Under the pieces are notes generated by a model. That model was not told the DNA's origin and ran no database searches. It saw only the letters and a list, made by a program, of their open reading frames with translations. Position numbers and translations under genes: made by a program. Shown one piece after another: positions 28,433 through 36,838 of a stretch of 43,097 bases of DNA. The stretch comes from Corynebacterium kroppenstedtii (GTDB lineage: Bacteria > Actinomycetota > Actinomycetes > Mycobacteriales > Mycobacteriaceae): assembly GCF_003243515.1 (NCBI RefSeq), contig NZ_QFRA01000019.1:1-43097 (forward strand), read 5' to 3'. Every line of letters begins with the position of its first letter. The first letter of the stretch is position 1.

Positions 28433-29272
28433 ATGAGTGACGAGAACACACACGACATACCGCCGAGGGAGGATACACCACAACAGGAGCAGCCACCCAC
28501 GCGCAGCACCGTCGCAGGCGACCACACTGGAGTCGACGCGGGCCACACCCCTTCCTCAGCCGACGACTGTGACACGGTCCGGGACCTCGACACCGACGAA
28601 TCCCGCTATCAACCCCTTCCGCAGGGATCAAAGAAAACCGTTATTTGGGCAGCGTCATTAATCGTTGTCGGAGGCCTGCTCGCCGCACCGGTTATTATCG
28701 ATAAAGATGCGCCCGGTGATTACCCGGGCGACAAACACGGCGGGAATATCACCGTCGGAATGAAAGACAAAACGAACTTTACCGGGCCTAACCTGGGAGA
28801 ATGCTACGACCAGTCGGATGATAACCCGTACGGATCCACCTATACGTGCGGCAACGTCAACATCGAGACGGTTACGATGACAGGCAATGATGATGTAGAC
28901 CACGTGTTCCGTCGTGGAATCCGAGCCACCGCTCACGTCACAATCGACGGTGACCTGCCCATCACGGAGATATCCAATGATGAATGGGATGCCCGCGTGA
29001 CTGCTTTGGAACCGAAGAAATCCATCACCAATCCGGACGCAAAGAAAGTGATGTCGGCAGCCTTTACCAAGAAGGATGATAAGTCGACAACCATTATCGC
29101 CACCGTAATCAGCGACGACGACGATGCCCTAGCTACCACGATGAGCAAAATTGTTTCCGCGCGTGGCCTTAAAACCGATGCCGTGCGCACGGCATTGACC
29201 AAGTCCGCAACCAGTGACAATGACTCGCGCGGAGAGTCTGACGAACATCTACCAAATACGGGGAAGGTGTAA
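28433..29272 (+). CDS. Single-pass membrane protein of unknown function, PrsW operon
   Basis: 279 aa from the ATG at 28433; a TTG 21 nt upstream is less likely. The first 67 residues are acidic and Pro/Thr-rich, probably cytoplasmic and disordered. One helix (TVIWAASLIVVGGLLAAPVI, about 69-88) follows. The outer domain of about 190 residues has two cysteines (LGECYDQ, TYTCGN) that could form a disulfide. The C-terminus contains LPNTG, but only two residues follow, with no hydrophobic anchor, so it is not a sortase substrate as written. No ribosome site is evident, so the mRNA may be leaderless. The stop overlaps the prsW start (TAATG). Its topology matches that of anti-sigma-like PrsW substrates, but no sigma-binding domain is recognised. 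Confidence 0.75.
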   Translation: MSDENTHDIPPREDTPQQEQPPTRSTVAGDHTGVDAGHTPSSADDCDTVRDLDTDESRYQPLPQGSKKTVIWAASLIVVGGLLAAPVIIDKDAPGDYPGDKHGGNITVGMKDKTNFTGPNLGECYDQSDDNPYGSTYTCGNVNIETVTMTGNDDVDHVFRRGIRATAHVTIDGDLPITEISNDEWDARVTALEPKKSITNPDAKKVMSAAFTKKDDKSTTIIATVISDDDDALATTMSKIVSARGLKTDAVRTALTKSATSDNDSRGESDEHLPNTGKV

Positions 29273-30171
29273 TGCGAAAAGACATATTCACCTGGACATA
29301 CATCGTTCTTGCCGTAGTATCCCTGGTCGCGGGCAGTTTCATGACGGCCATGGCTCTCATGGAAACATCCGACGCTTTTGAAGTAGGTGTGGTGGGAGCC
29401 GTGGTCTACTTCATCGTGTTCTTCGCCATCATGCGATTCCTGCCAATCTGGAGAAAAGGCAGCCTGATCTGGGTGATCGTGAGCCTCTACTGGGGAGCGT
29501 TCATGGGTATCTCCACGGTCATGATAACGGAGCTCGCGTTCTCCGACATCTTGAAGGAAGCGGGCTGGAGACAGCTCGATGCCTCCGCAACCGGCGCGAT
29601 TCCCGAGGAACTCAGCAAGGCGCTGGGTGTCTTCGTTATTCTCTTCATGGCGCGGCGCGTGTGGGATAGACCGTGGCATGGCCAGTTGGCTGGTTTTTCC
29701 ATTGGCATGGGGTTTGAGGTCATGGAAAACTTCGTGTACGGCGGTCTCGGAGCCCTCTATAACGCCACCTCAGACGTGCAAGGAGCCACCGAAATGTGGA
29801 TGTCTCGTACTGTATTAGGGCTCGGGTTACACCCCATGTGCGCCGGTCTCGCCGGTGTCGGAATTGCCAGCGCCCTCATGCTGACCAACAAATCTACGGT
29901 GTGTCGGTTTATGGTGGGCATCGGCGGCGTGCTCGGCGCGATTGCATTCCACGGGTGGTGGAACTTCCAATGGCCAAGTTCGATCCAGCTGGTTGCCGTC
30001 ATCGTCGACTGGCTTGCTCTGCTCGCTGTGACCATCCTCATCCTGGTTAAAAACTGGTCGAAGGCGAAAAGGGATAAGAAACGTCCTGTGCCTAGCCATA
30101 AAGAAGCCTGGGATCTGATTCCCGTGCGTGACACCGCATATCCATCAGTACCAACGACCGCTGCGCAATGA
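29272..30171 (+). CDS. PrsW-family intramembrane metalloprotease
   Basis: 299 aa with about eight membrane helices. PrsW active-site features are all visible: PEELSK (E112/E113), FEVMEN (E149, E152), the His in LGLHPM (H187) and FHGWWN (H227). PrsW enzymes perform site-1 cleavage of membrane-bound regulators; in Bacillus subtilis PrsW cleaves the anti-sigma factor RsiW. Its translation is coupled by TAATG to the upstream single-pass membrane protein, and by ATGA to a downstream 39-aa ORF. The C-terminus (about 260-299) is a charged cytoplasmic tail. The natural substrate is probably one of the neighbours. Confidence 0.88.
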   Translation: MRKDIFTWTYIVLAVVSLVAGSFMTAMALMETSDAFEVGVVGAVVYFIVFFAIMRFLPIWRKGSLIWVIVSLYWGAFMGISTVMITELAFSDILKEAGWRQLDASATGAIPEELSKALGVFVILFMARRVWDRPWHGQLAGFSIGMGFEVMENFVYGGLGALYNATSDVQGATEMWMSRTVLGLGLHPMCAGLAGVGIASALMLTNKSTVCRFMVGIGGVLGAIAFHGWWNFQWPSSIQLVAVIVDWLALLAVTILILVKNWSKAKRDKKRPVPSHKEAWDLIPVRDTAYPSVPTTAAQ

Positions 30172-30287
30172 GGCGGAATAACGCGGCCATTCTGTGCGGG
30201 GCAGTCCTTTTGTCGGCAATTGTCATGCCATGTGGAGCACCCGCTATGTCATGTAGAGAAAGCGATGATACGCAAGTAATCGCATGA
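30168..30287 (+). CDS. 39-aa signal-peptide-like small protein coupled to prsW
   Basis: The start overlaps the prsW stop (ATGA at 30168-30171), the classic sign of translational coupling. The product begins MRRNNAAILCGAVLLSAIVM, a basic start plus hydrophobic core, followed by a Pro/Gly/Ala turn and a possible cleavage after GAPA. That would leave a 14-residue acidic peptide with one Cys (MSCRESDDTQVIA-like end). It could be a secreted peptide, a lipopeptide or a tiny membrane protein. No homologue is known to me, and small open frames also arise by chance; the overlap and the signal-like composition are the grounds for calling it. Confidence 0.5.
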   Translation: MRRNNAAILCGAVLLSAIVMPCGAPAMSCRESDDTQVIA

Positions 30288-30337
30288 GTAGCGTGTTTCG
30301 CCTGTTGTTTATGTGTCTAATGAGTTAAAGTGTGGCC

Positions 30338-31768
30338 ATGTCTGACTTGCGTAAGCCCTCCGCTGCACGTTCGCGTACCCGGTTTCGTCGAATCATCCCG
30401 GGACTCAACCCGTTCCCGAAAACGATGAAACACCGGAAGTTCGCCGGCGCAGCCCTTATGACAGGCTCATTACTGACGACGGCCGCCCTCGTGTCCACGG
30501 CGACAGGGTTTACGCCAGCCGATGCCCTCAACGGCATCGACGTCTCGAGCAATAACCACTTCGGTGGGCAGGCGATCGACTGGGATTCAGTGGCCAACGA
30601 CAACCAGTCGTTCGCGTTCATTAAGGCCACGGAAGGTACGAGTTACACCAACCCGTACTTCTCATCTGACTCGAAGAAAGCCAAGGCCGCTGGCCTGACG
30701 ATTGGTTCGTATCACTACGCTCGGCCCGGCGGGGACCCGCGCCAAGAGGCGCAGTTCTACACGAAGGAACTAGCCAACCAGCCGCAGCCGTCGCTACCCC
30801 CAGCCCTGGATCTGGAGGAGACCGGCGGTCTGAGCCCATCCCAGCTGCAAAAGTGGGTCCGTGACTGGGTTGAGGAGGTCGAGAAGCAAACCGGCCGCAC
30901 ACCCATCATGTACACCTACTACAGCTTCTGGATTAACAACATGGGGAACACCACGGAGTTCTCCGACATGCCACTGTGGTTGGCGTACTACGAGGATTCC
31001 CTGCCATCGACCATCCCCGGTGGCTGGAACCACGTGACATTCTGGCAGCACTCCGGTTCAGGATCCGTCGACGGCGTTAACACCGAAGTCGACTTGAACA
31101 AGTACGACGGATCGGACTCCGAGCTCGCCTCGCTGGCGAAGAGCATGAAGGAGGACACCCCGGTCGGCGGCGTGGCCACCACGGTGAAACCAGCCGTGGA
31201 CGCTGATGTGGCGTCGGCAAGCGTGTCCAACGACATCCAGCATCAGCTGCAGACCAGCTCGAACCCGGTTCTTAAGACCATTGGTAATTCGTTTAACGTC
31301 CCCATTCCGGATTCGGTTCTGGTGGCGACGTTGGGCGTTGCAGCCGGAACGGTGTCCCTGTCACAGCTGTGGGACACGATCCGCGAAGAGGGCTTCGGTG
31401 GCCAATTGGCCGATCAGCTCGTGCGGGCCGTGAGCGAAGTATCCCAGAACGGCGGGCTTCCGAAAGACCAGCTCCAAGGGCTGTTGGGTGACAATGCTGG
31501 AACCACCTTGGGACAGCTTGAGAAGGCACTGTCCGATGCGATGGTTGCCCTGGGCAGTGGCGGAGCGCCTGCTAGTGACGGTTCCGATGCGAATTCGTCG
31601 GGATCGTCGGGAAGTGCGGGAACGAGTTCCAGCGGTTCGAGCGCGGAAAGCTCGGACGCTTCAGGTAGCAGCCAAAGTTCCAACTCGGGTAGTGCGAGCG
31701 GATTGACTGGTTCGACCCAGCTTGACCAGGGACAGCAGGTTCAGTCCGTTCCTGACTCGAATTCATAG
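30338..31768 (+). CDS. Secreted GH25 lysozyme (muramidase)
   Basis: 476 aa from the ATG at 30338 (a GTG at 30332 is also possible). A 35-residue basic leader precedes a hydrophobic segment (AGAALMTGSLLTTAALVSTA), so a start at the ATG at 30425 would give a more ordinary signal peptide. The GH25 domain spans about 64-260: GIDVSSNN, FAFIKATEGTSYTNPYF, GSYHYARP, the catalytic Asp-Glu in PALDLEE (D158/E160), WLAYYED and FWQHSGSGSVDGV. It would cut the MurNAc-GlcNAc bond of peptidoglycan. After it comes an unassigned helical region (about 300-405) and a Ser/Gly-rich tail. It lies just downstream of the PrsW operon and could belong to the same envelope function. Confidence 0.93.
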   Translation: MSDLRKPSAARSRTRFRRIIPGLNPFPKTMKHRKFAGAALMTGSLLTTAALVSTATGFTPADALNGIDVSSNNHFGGQAIDWDSVANDNQSFAFIKATEGTSYTNPYFSSDSKKAKAAGLTIGSYHYARPGGDPRQEAQFYTKELANQPQPSLPPALDLEETGGLSPSQLQKWVRDWVEEVEKQTGRTPIMYTYYSFWINNMGNTTEFSDMPLWLAYYEDSLPSTIPGGWNHVTFWQHSGSGSVDGVNTEVDLNKYDGSDSELASLAKSMKEDTPVGGVATTVKPAVDADVASASVSNDIQHQLQTSSNPVLKTIGNSFNVPIPDSVLVATLGVAAGTVSLSQLWDTIREEGFGGQLADQLVRAVSEVSQNGGLPKDQLQGLLGDNAGTTLGQLEKALSDAMVALGSGGAPASDGSDANSSGSSGSAGTSSSGSSAESSDASGSSQSSNSGSASGLTGSTQLDQGQQVQSVPDSNS

Positions 31769-31842
31769 CTTCGCCAGCATTTGATAGCGGCCGGTAGCAC
31801 CCGATACCCGGTTGCACCCGGTTTACACAGGGGACGGCTCTT

Positions 31843-33179
31843 ATGCGCGTACTGATAGCCCCGGATAAGTTCAAGGGATCGCTCACTGCCGCGGAGGCAG
31901 CGGAGGCTATGGAACGTGGGGTGAAGCGTGCTTTCCCGCGCGCCGAGTGCACGACAATTCCCGTTTCCGACGGTGGCGAAGGCCTTATCGAGGTTGCCTT
32001 GTCATCGTCCCGACGAGGTCGTCGTAGTGGGGACGATGCGTCCGCTGGTTATGATGGCGATCCGTACGCTGACTATGATGCTGACCTGCGTGTAACGAGG
32101 GTACGCGGCCCACTTGGCGACGATCATGACGCACGGTGGGTCCTCATGAAGCCCTCCGACTCCACTGTCGCTCACTCGCGCCGAATGGATGAATTCACGG
32201 CGCGCACCGGTGATAACGAGGGGGACGAGGGCCACGACGTCATTGCCGTAATCGAAATGGCGGAAGCCAGCGGGTTGGCATGGATCACCCCGGGACCAGA
32301 GGCATCCCTGCGAGCGGACAGCTACGGTACGGGGCAATTAATTCGCGCCGCGGTGGACGCCGGCGCCACAACCATTATTTGCGGCATTGGCGGATCTGCC
32401 TGCACCGATGGCGGAAGTGGAGCACTTCGCGCACTCGGCGCCCATATCCTCGACGCCGACGGCAATGACGTTGCGCCCGGAGGTAAAGGCCTGTGCCATG
32501 CGCACGCGATTGATACGTCGGATCTCATGCCCTCCCTCCGCCTCCGGCATTCTGACTCTGAATCTGATCGTGCCCAATCACACCGCGAGCACCGCGTCCG
32601 CATCATCATCGCCACGGATGTCGCCAATCCCCTCCTGGGAACGGACGGCGCTGCAGCCGTTTATGCACCTCAAAAAGGTGCAGGCCCCGAGGAAATAGAC
32701 ACACTGGAGAAAGGGCTAACCCAGTGGGCCGCGTGCCTCTCTCGCCTCAACGCAGATCTTGTGACCCTGCCAATGAAGGAATGGGCGCAGCGGGCGGTTT
32801 CGCCTCCGGCTTAACGGCAGTGTGTCGTGCTGTGACTGTTCCCGGTTTTGATGCCGTTGCCCAGCTCAACGGTTTTGACGATGCTTTAGAAGCCGGAGCT
32901 GATCTCCTAATCGTCGGGGAAGGCTCTCTAGATAAACAGACGTTGTCCGGGAAAGTCCCCGTCGCAGCAGCGCGCCGGGCAGAGGCGCGTGGCATTCCGG
33001 CGGTGGCTGTTGCAGGAGCAGTGAACGTTCAGAAGGACGAGCTCGCGGACGCCGAAATATCGGATGTTATCGGACTCGCCGAGATATCAGACCGAGCAGG
33101 CGACACGGACGACACCATTCAGCACGCCGCCAAATACGTCGAACGCGCTACAGAAAAGCTTGTCCGACGGTTCCAGTAG
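31843..33179 (+). pseudogene. Glycerate kinase with a single frameshift
   Basis: Type I glycerate kinase (GarK/GlxK family), which phosphorylates glycerate with ATP. The N-terminus (MRVLIAPDKFKGSLTAAEAA, PVSDGGEGLIEV) and middle (GIGGSACTDGGSGALRALGA, IATDVANPLLG) are in one frame. From about 32763 the sequence continues in another frame as DPANEGMGAAGGFASGL, GADLLIVGEGSLDKQTLSGK and VPVAAARRAEA to the stop at 33179. A single missing base explains the break, and total length is near normal for the family. It also has a Gly/Asp/Arg-rich insertion near residues 55-75. It is either a recent pseudogene or a sequencing indel. It converges with embC. Confidence 0.9.
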
Positions 33180-33199
33180 GCCGGGACTCACCCGGCCTA
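33177..33199. terminator. Bidirectional hairpin spanning both convergent stop codons
   Basis: TAGGCCGGG (33177-33185) and CCCGGCCTA (33191-33199) form a perfect 9-bp GC-rich stem with a 5-nt loop. The left TAG is the glycerate kinase stop and the right CTA is the embC stop on the other strand. There is no U-tract. Confidence 0.65.
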
Positions 33200-36100
33200 G
33201 GCGGACGATCCCTGGTCTTTGTAATTCATCGGGCCAGGATTCCATAGACCGGAACGAGTCTCGGTCTTTTCGGTAATGTGCCCGGGTTTAATCTCTTTCT
33301 TCTTCGAGTTAGCAGGTGGCAGGAGAAGGTCGAGCTCACCCCAGTCGCGTCCCCAGTCATCCCGGAAGTAGGTTGGCAGAGCCATGGGGACGGTGGTTGT
33401 TTCGACGAGGCCGAGGGATCCACCTCCGCTGTAGTCCATCCATCCACTGTTGGCGCGTTGCGAGTCATAGCTAGGCGCTATCCGGTACTTCGGCAACTCT
33501 GCAACTCCTGCCCAGTGATCATATTGACGCTGGCAGGGGAACTGCAGCGGTGTTTCCCACTCGAGGAACACGGGGTCCTTGCGGCCCACATAGGAATTGA
33601 GGGTCTCAAGTTGCGGCATCCGGGGCGGCGTGAACGCCAACCAATCCCGCCGCGCTAGTTCTTTATCTTTAGCGTGCAGGCGGAGCACGTTAGCGTCGTC
33701 GGGAATGTCTGAAGTGAGGAATCGAAGGTTTCGCCACATGGGAGCGGGGCCGGGATCAATGGGGAGGAGTTCACCCGTGTTGGTGACTTTGCCACTGTCA
33801 TCTCTGTGGCCGTATTCCAGCACCAAGTCGAGGCCCGGCTGGACAACTCCATTGCTGTCGATGTGCTTAATAGATCCCGCAGCCGACACGACGATCAGTG
33901 GTGATGTGCGCTGGTCCAGCTTGTACCACGAGGTCTTAGTCTCGGCGGGCACCTGAATGCCGCTGCTGTATGAGCCGACAACAGGGACTTTCTTGGGGTT
34001 AAGCCCGAACGGAAGTGCAGCTGCAGAATCGTTGATCCCGCGCGTGTGCTGGGTACCACCCTTTGTTCCAGCGGAACCGGTGGTATTGGAGCTCGAGTTG
34101 CTGGATCCCCGGGCATTCGCTTTTTCAGAGTCGCCGGCACCGGCTTCTCCGCGGCTTGTTCCTGATGTTTGTGAGCCGCTGGTCGAGTTGTTCGTGCTCT
34201 GGTCGGAACTATCCGTATCGGACGAGTTGTTAGTGGAGTTCCGTGACTTGTTGTTCTCCGCTTTTTCTTGTTCCGCAGCATCGACGGTGTCGACTGTGTT
34301 GAAGTCGATGTCAGGGTAGATGGCTGCCGGGATATTATTCGCGCCGAAGTTTTGGTTATTGTCGGCGGTCAACGAATCCTTGAACTTGCTGCCGTCGGCA
34401 GTAGAGAGCATGTTGCTCGACGGGTGTTTTTCCACCTCAACATAGTCCGCCATTTGGCAGGTTTTCCCTGCTAGAGTGCGGATATTTCCTAGCCCGACGG
34501 AGTATGCGGGGTATTGCTTGATAAACGCTTTCCCCATCGCTGCACAGTTAAAGACGACGACGAGAGCGCAGAGGACAGCAATGGGTGACGACGTCAAAGC
34601 AGCGAACCGTTGTGCCCGCGCGCGTTCACGTTTTTCCAGAGCTTCGCTCTCTGAGTTGGTTTCGGCCAGCGTCTCTTGGATGTCCAACCGGAAGGATTGA
34701 ATAACTCCCCACGCCATGATGAGAAGCGCGATGACCAACACAATGGTGGACACTTGGGTGTCTTTGATCGAGATGGGTTTGTCGTACCACGGGACACCCA
34801 GCGAGGAGACATACCACCAGCCGTTAATACCTGCCAGCGCGAGAGCTCCCAGGAAAATGGTGATACCGAGGTAGAGGAACCGATTGCGGACGGATCGCGC
34901 GGCAAACTGTGACGCGGCAACCGAGGCCAACGCGGCAACGGCAGCTCCCACACCTGCGTAGACGCCGAAGTGGTGGGTCCATTTCGTCGGCGTGAATGCC
35001 ATGAAGAACGCCGTTCCGATAACGACGAGGACGAGCCGCTGCGTTGGCCCAGGCCGCGCGCCCAGCACGGTTTTGTGGCGCAGCATGGCGGCGAGCACGG
35101 TGCCCAGTGCCAGAATCACCATGAAGATGGGGAATCGGCGGGCGAAGGACCCGTTTTCCGTCGCGGAGAAGAGCGCTTCGTAGCGAATCGACTCTTCGTA
35201 CCAGTGGAGTGATGGGCCGATAAACCCTCGCAGTTTGATCGATTGCATCACGGTGGAGAGAGTTTGATCTCCGAAAACTGCGACGAGGATCGCGGTCCCC
35301 ACTGCGAGGAATGGGGCTAGTAGTGCTGTGACTCCTCCAACAACCGCTTTCTTACTCGATGACTTCGGGGTGCCCAGCACGTCAAGGCGGTGGATGACGA
35401 TGCGGAAAATGCCAGACAATGCGGCCAGGAGTGCAGCCACAGCCATGAGTCCGGTTGGTCCCGCAGCGAGTGAAATCGACGCCACGATAACGGCAAGGGC
35501 TGCCGGGGCCAGTCGGTCCGTGCAGATGGCCCGTTCCAGAAGGACCCATGTCAGAATTGCACCGAGCGCGATGACTGGCTCGGGGCGCAGACCGTTGTTG
35601 TAGGCCATCCAGACGGTCAGGAACACGAAGCCCGTGGTCCAGTAGGGGACTTTTCGGCTCGCGATTTCTGGCCCGAATCGGGGGATGACACACCGTGAGA
35701 GCAAGAACCAGGTGAGGAATGCGGCAATAATTTCGGGTAGCCGCATCCACGTGGATGTTGTACCGACCCGGGCCATGAGACCGAGAAGGTCATAGTAGGG
35801 TGCTCCGAACGGAGATTCCGGTACACCAAACCACCGGTAGTAGTTGGCCATGTAGCCGGAATGTTTGGAGGTCCTCGCCATCGTGAGCAGGTAGCCGTCG
35901 TCCGACGTATTCGCACCGAAGAAGTACCAGTAGATCAGTACGGTGCTGACTATGCCGTCGAGGGGGGTGAACTTCTTCCAGTTCTTCGGCAGCAGTGGCA
36001 CACGGTTGCGTGTGCCGACCTTGTCTAATCTCCAGAGCGCGACAAGGGAGTATAACGCCGCGATAAGCCCCGCGATCATCGCGACGTACTTCACCAGGGT

Positions 36101-36838
36101 CGGCCGCGACGTAAACCGCGAATCGATAGTCGCGTGCGCCTGGAACCCGGCGTTAATGGCGTCGTCCTTGGCGCTCGACGAGACCTCGGTGTAGACACCG
36201 GTCATCTGCGGACGCCTGTCTCCTTCGACAGTTGCTGAGAGTTTTTTCCCACTCTTGTCGGTCTGTCCGGGCACATCAATGGTGGTCGACGTCGCGTCGG
36301 AGTGAACCTTGAGCGTGGCGTCGTCGGGCAGTGAGTCAAGCGTCGAGTTCGTAATCTGCAGAATGACCTGGCTGCGATTGATGACGTCGACACCGTCGTC
36401 AGTGGTTCGAACAATGAGCCCTCGGGACGCGACGAACCGTGAATCGTGTGGGAGGGTGGAAAGAAGGTCCGTCTGGTTGTCGTTGAGGTTGTCAGCCAGG
36501 GATAGCGGGACCGTGAAGTCGAGCGACTCAGGGGAATAAGAAATCAGGGGTGCGACAACGGAATTGATGTTGTCATTTTGTGGCCAGTCAATGGACGATT
36601 GTGTCTGTTTGACGGGCAGGAGGGGGGTGAGGATGAACAGCAGGAAGGCACCAATACCGGTGATCGCCGCCACCATTTTGGTACGCCGAATGCTGGAGTC
36701 TCCACCCGAGCCTTCATTGTGGGGCTGTTGCGGGGCGGGACTGCTTCCTTTATTGCCGTCAGTTTTCACCCGTGACACGTGTTGGGAGTCTACGTCACGT
36801 TCCTGTGAGGAGACCATTCTGGTTACATCACCTGACAT
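33197..36838 (-). CDS. embC: Arabinosyltransferase of the Emb family
   Basis: 1213 aa. Emb proteins are GT-C enzymes that add arabinofuranose from decaprenyl-phosphoryl arabinose to arabinogalactan or lipoarabinomannan, and are ethambutol targets in mycobacteria. The N-terminal helix (about 56-75) is followed by an extracytoplasmic domain. The catalytic-loop acidic pair appears in NTSDDGYLLTMARTSKHSGY (D313/D314). Many helices follow to about residue 750, and a C-terminal carbohydrate-binding region ends in SSA. An unusual Ser/Asn/Thr/Gly-rich stretch of about 70 residues (roughly 860-930) interrupts the C-terminal domain. The gene starts immediately after the aftA stop (TAG ATG), the conserved aftA-emb order. 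Symbol by synteny with corynebacteria. Confidence 0.93.
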   Translation of the reverse strand: MSGDVTRMVSSQERDVDSQHVSRVKTDGNKGSSPAPQQPHNEGSGGDSSIRRTKMVAAITGIGAFLLFILTPLLPVKQTQSSIDWPQNDNINSVVAPLISYSPESLDFTVPLSLADNLNDNQTDLLSTLPHDSRFVASRGLIVRTTDDGVDVINRSQVILQITNSTLDSLPDDATLKVHSDATSTTIDVPGQTDKSGKKLSATVEGDRRPQMTGVYTEVSSSAKDDAINAGFQAHATIDSRFTSRPTLVKYVAMIAGLIAALYSLVALWRLDKVGTRNRVPLLPKNWKKFTPLDGIVSTVLIYWYFFGANTSDDGYLLTMARTSKHSGYMANYYRWFGVPESPFGAPYYDLLGLMARVGTTSTWMRLPEIIAAFLTWFLLSRCVIPRFGPEIASRKVPYWTTGFVFLTVWMAYNNGLRPEPVIALGAILTWVLLERAICTDRLAPAALAVIVASISLAAGPTGLMAVAALLAALSGIFRIVIHRLDVLGTPKSSSKKAVVGGVTALLAPFLAVGTAILVAVFGDQTLSTVMQSIKLRGFIGPSLHWYEESIRYEALFSATENGSFARRFPIFMVILALGTVLAAMLRHKTVLGARPGPTQRLVLVVIGTAFFMAFTPTKWTHHFGVYAGVGAAVAALASVAASQFAARSVRNRFLYLGITIFLGALALAGINGWWYVSSLGVPWYDKPISIKDTQVSTIVLVIALLIMAWGVIQSFRLDIQETLAETNSESEALEKRERARAQRFAALTSSPIAVLCALVVVFNCAAMGKAFIKQYPAYSVGLGNIRTLAGKTCQMADYVEVEKHPSSNMLSTADGSKFKDSLTADNNQNFGANNIPAAIYPDIDFNTVDTVDAAEQEKAENNKSRNSTNNSSDTDSSDQSTNNSTSGSQTSGTSRGEAGAGDSEKANARGSSNSSSNTTGSAGTKGGTQHTRGINDSAAALPFGLNPKKVPVVGSYSSGIQVPAETKTSWYKLDQRTSPLIVVSAAGSIKHIDSNGVVQPGLDLVLEYGHRDDSGKVTNTGELLPIDPGPAPMWRNLRFLTSDIPDDANVLRLHAKDKELARRDWLAFTPPRMPQLETLNSYVGRKDPVFLEWETPLQFPCQRQYDHWAGVAELPKYRIAPSYDSQRANSGWMDYSGGGSLGLVETTTVPMALPTYFRDDWGRDWGELDLLLPPANSKKKEIKPGHITEKTETRSGLWNPGPMNYKDQGSSA

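Noticed and set aside
29256..29270. LPNTG at the C-terminus of the PrsW-operon membrane protein as a sortase signal
   Set aside because: Only two residues follow the motif; a sortase signal needs a hydrophobic segment and a basic tail.
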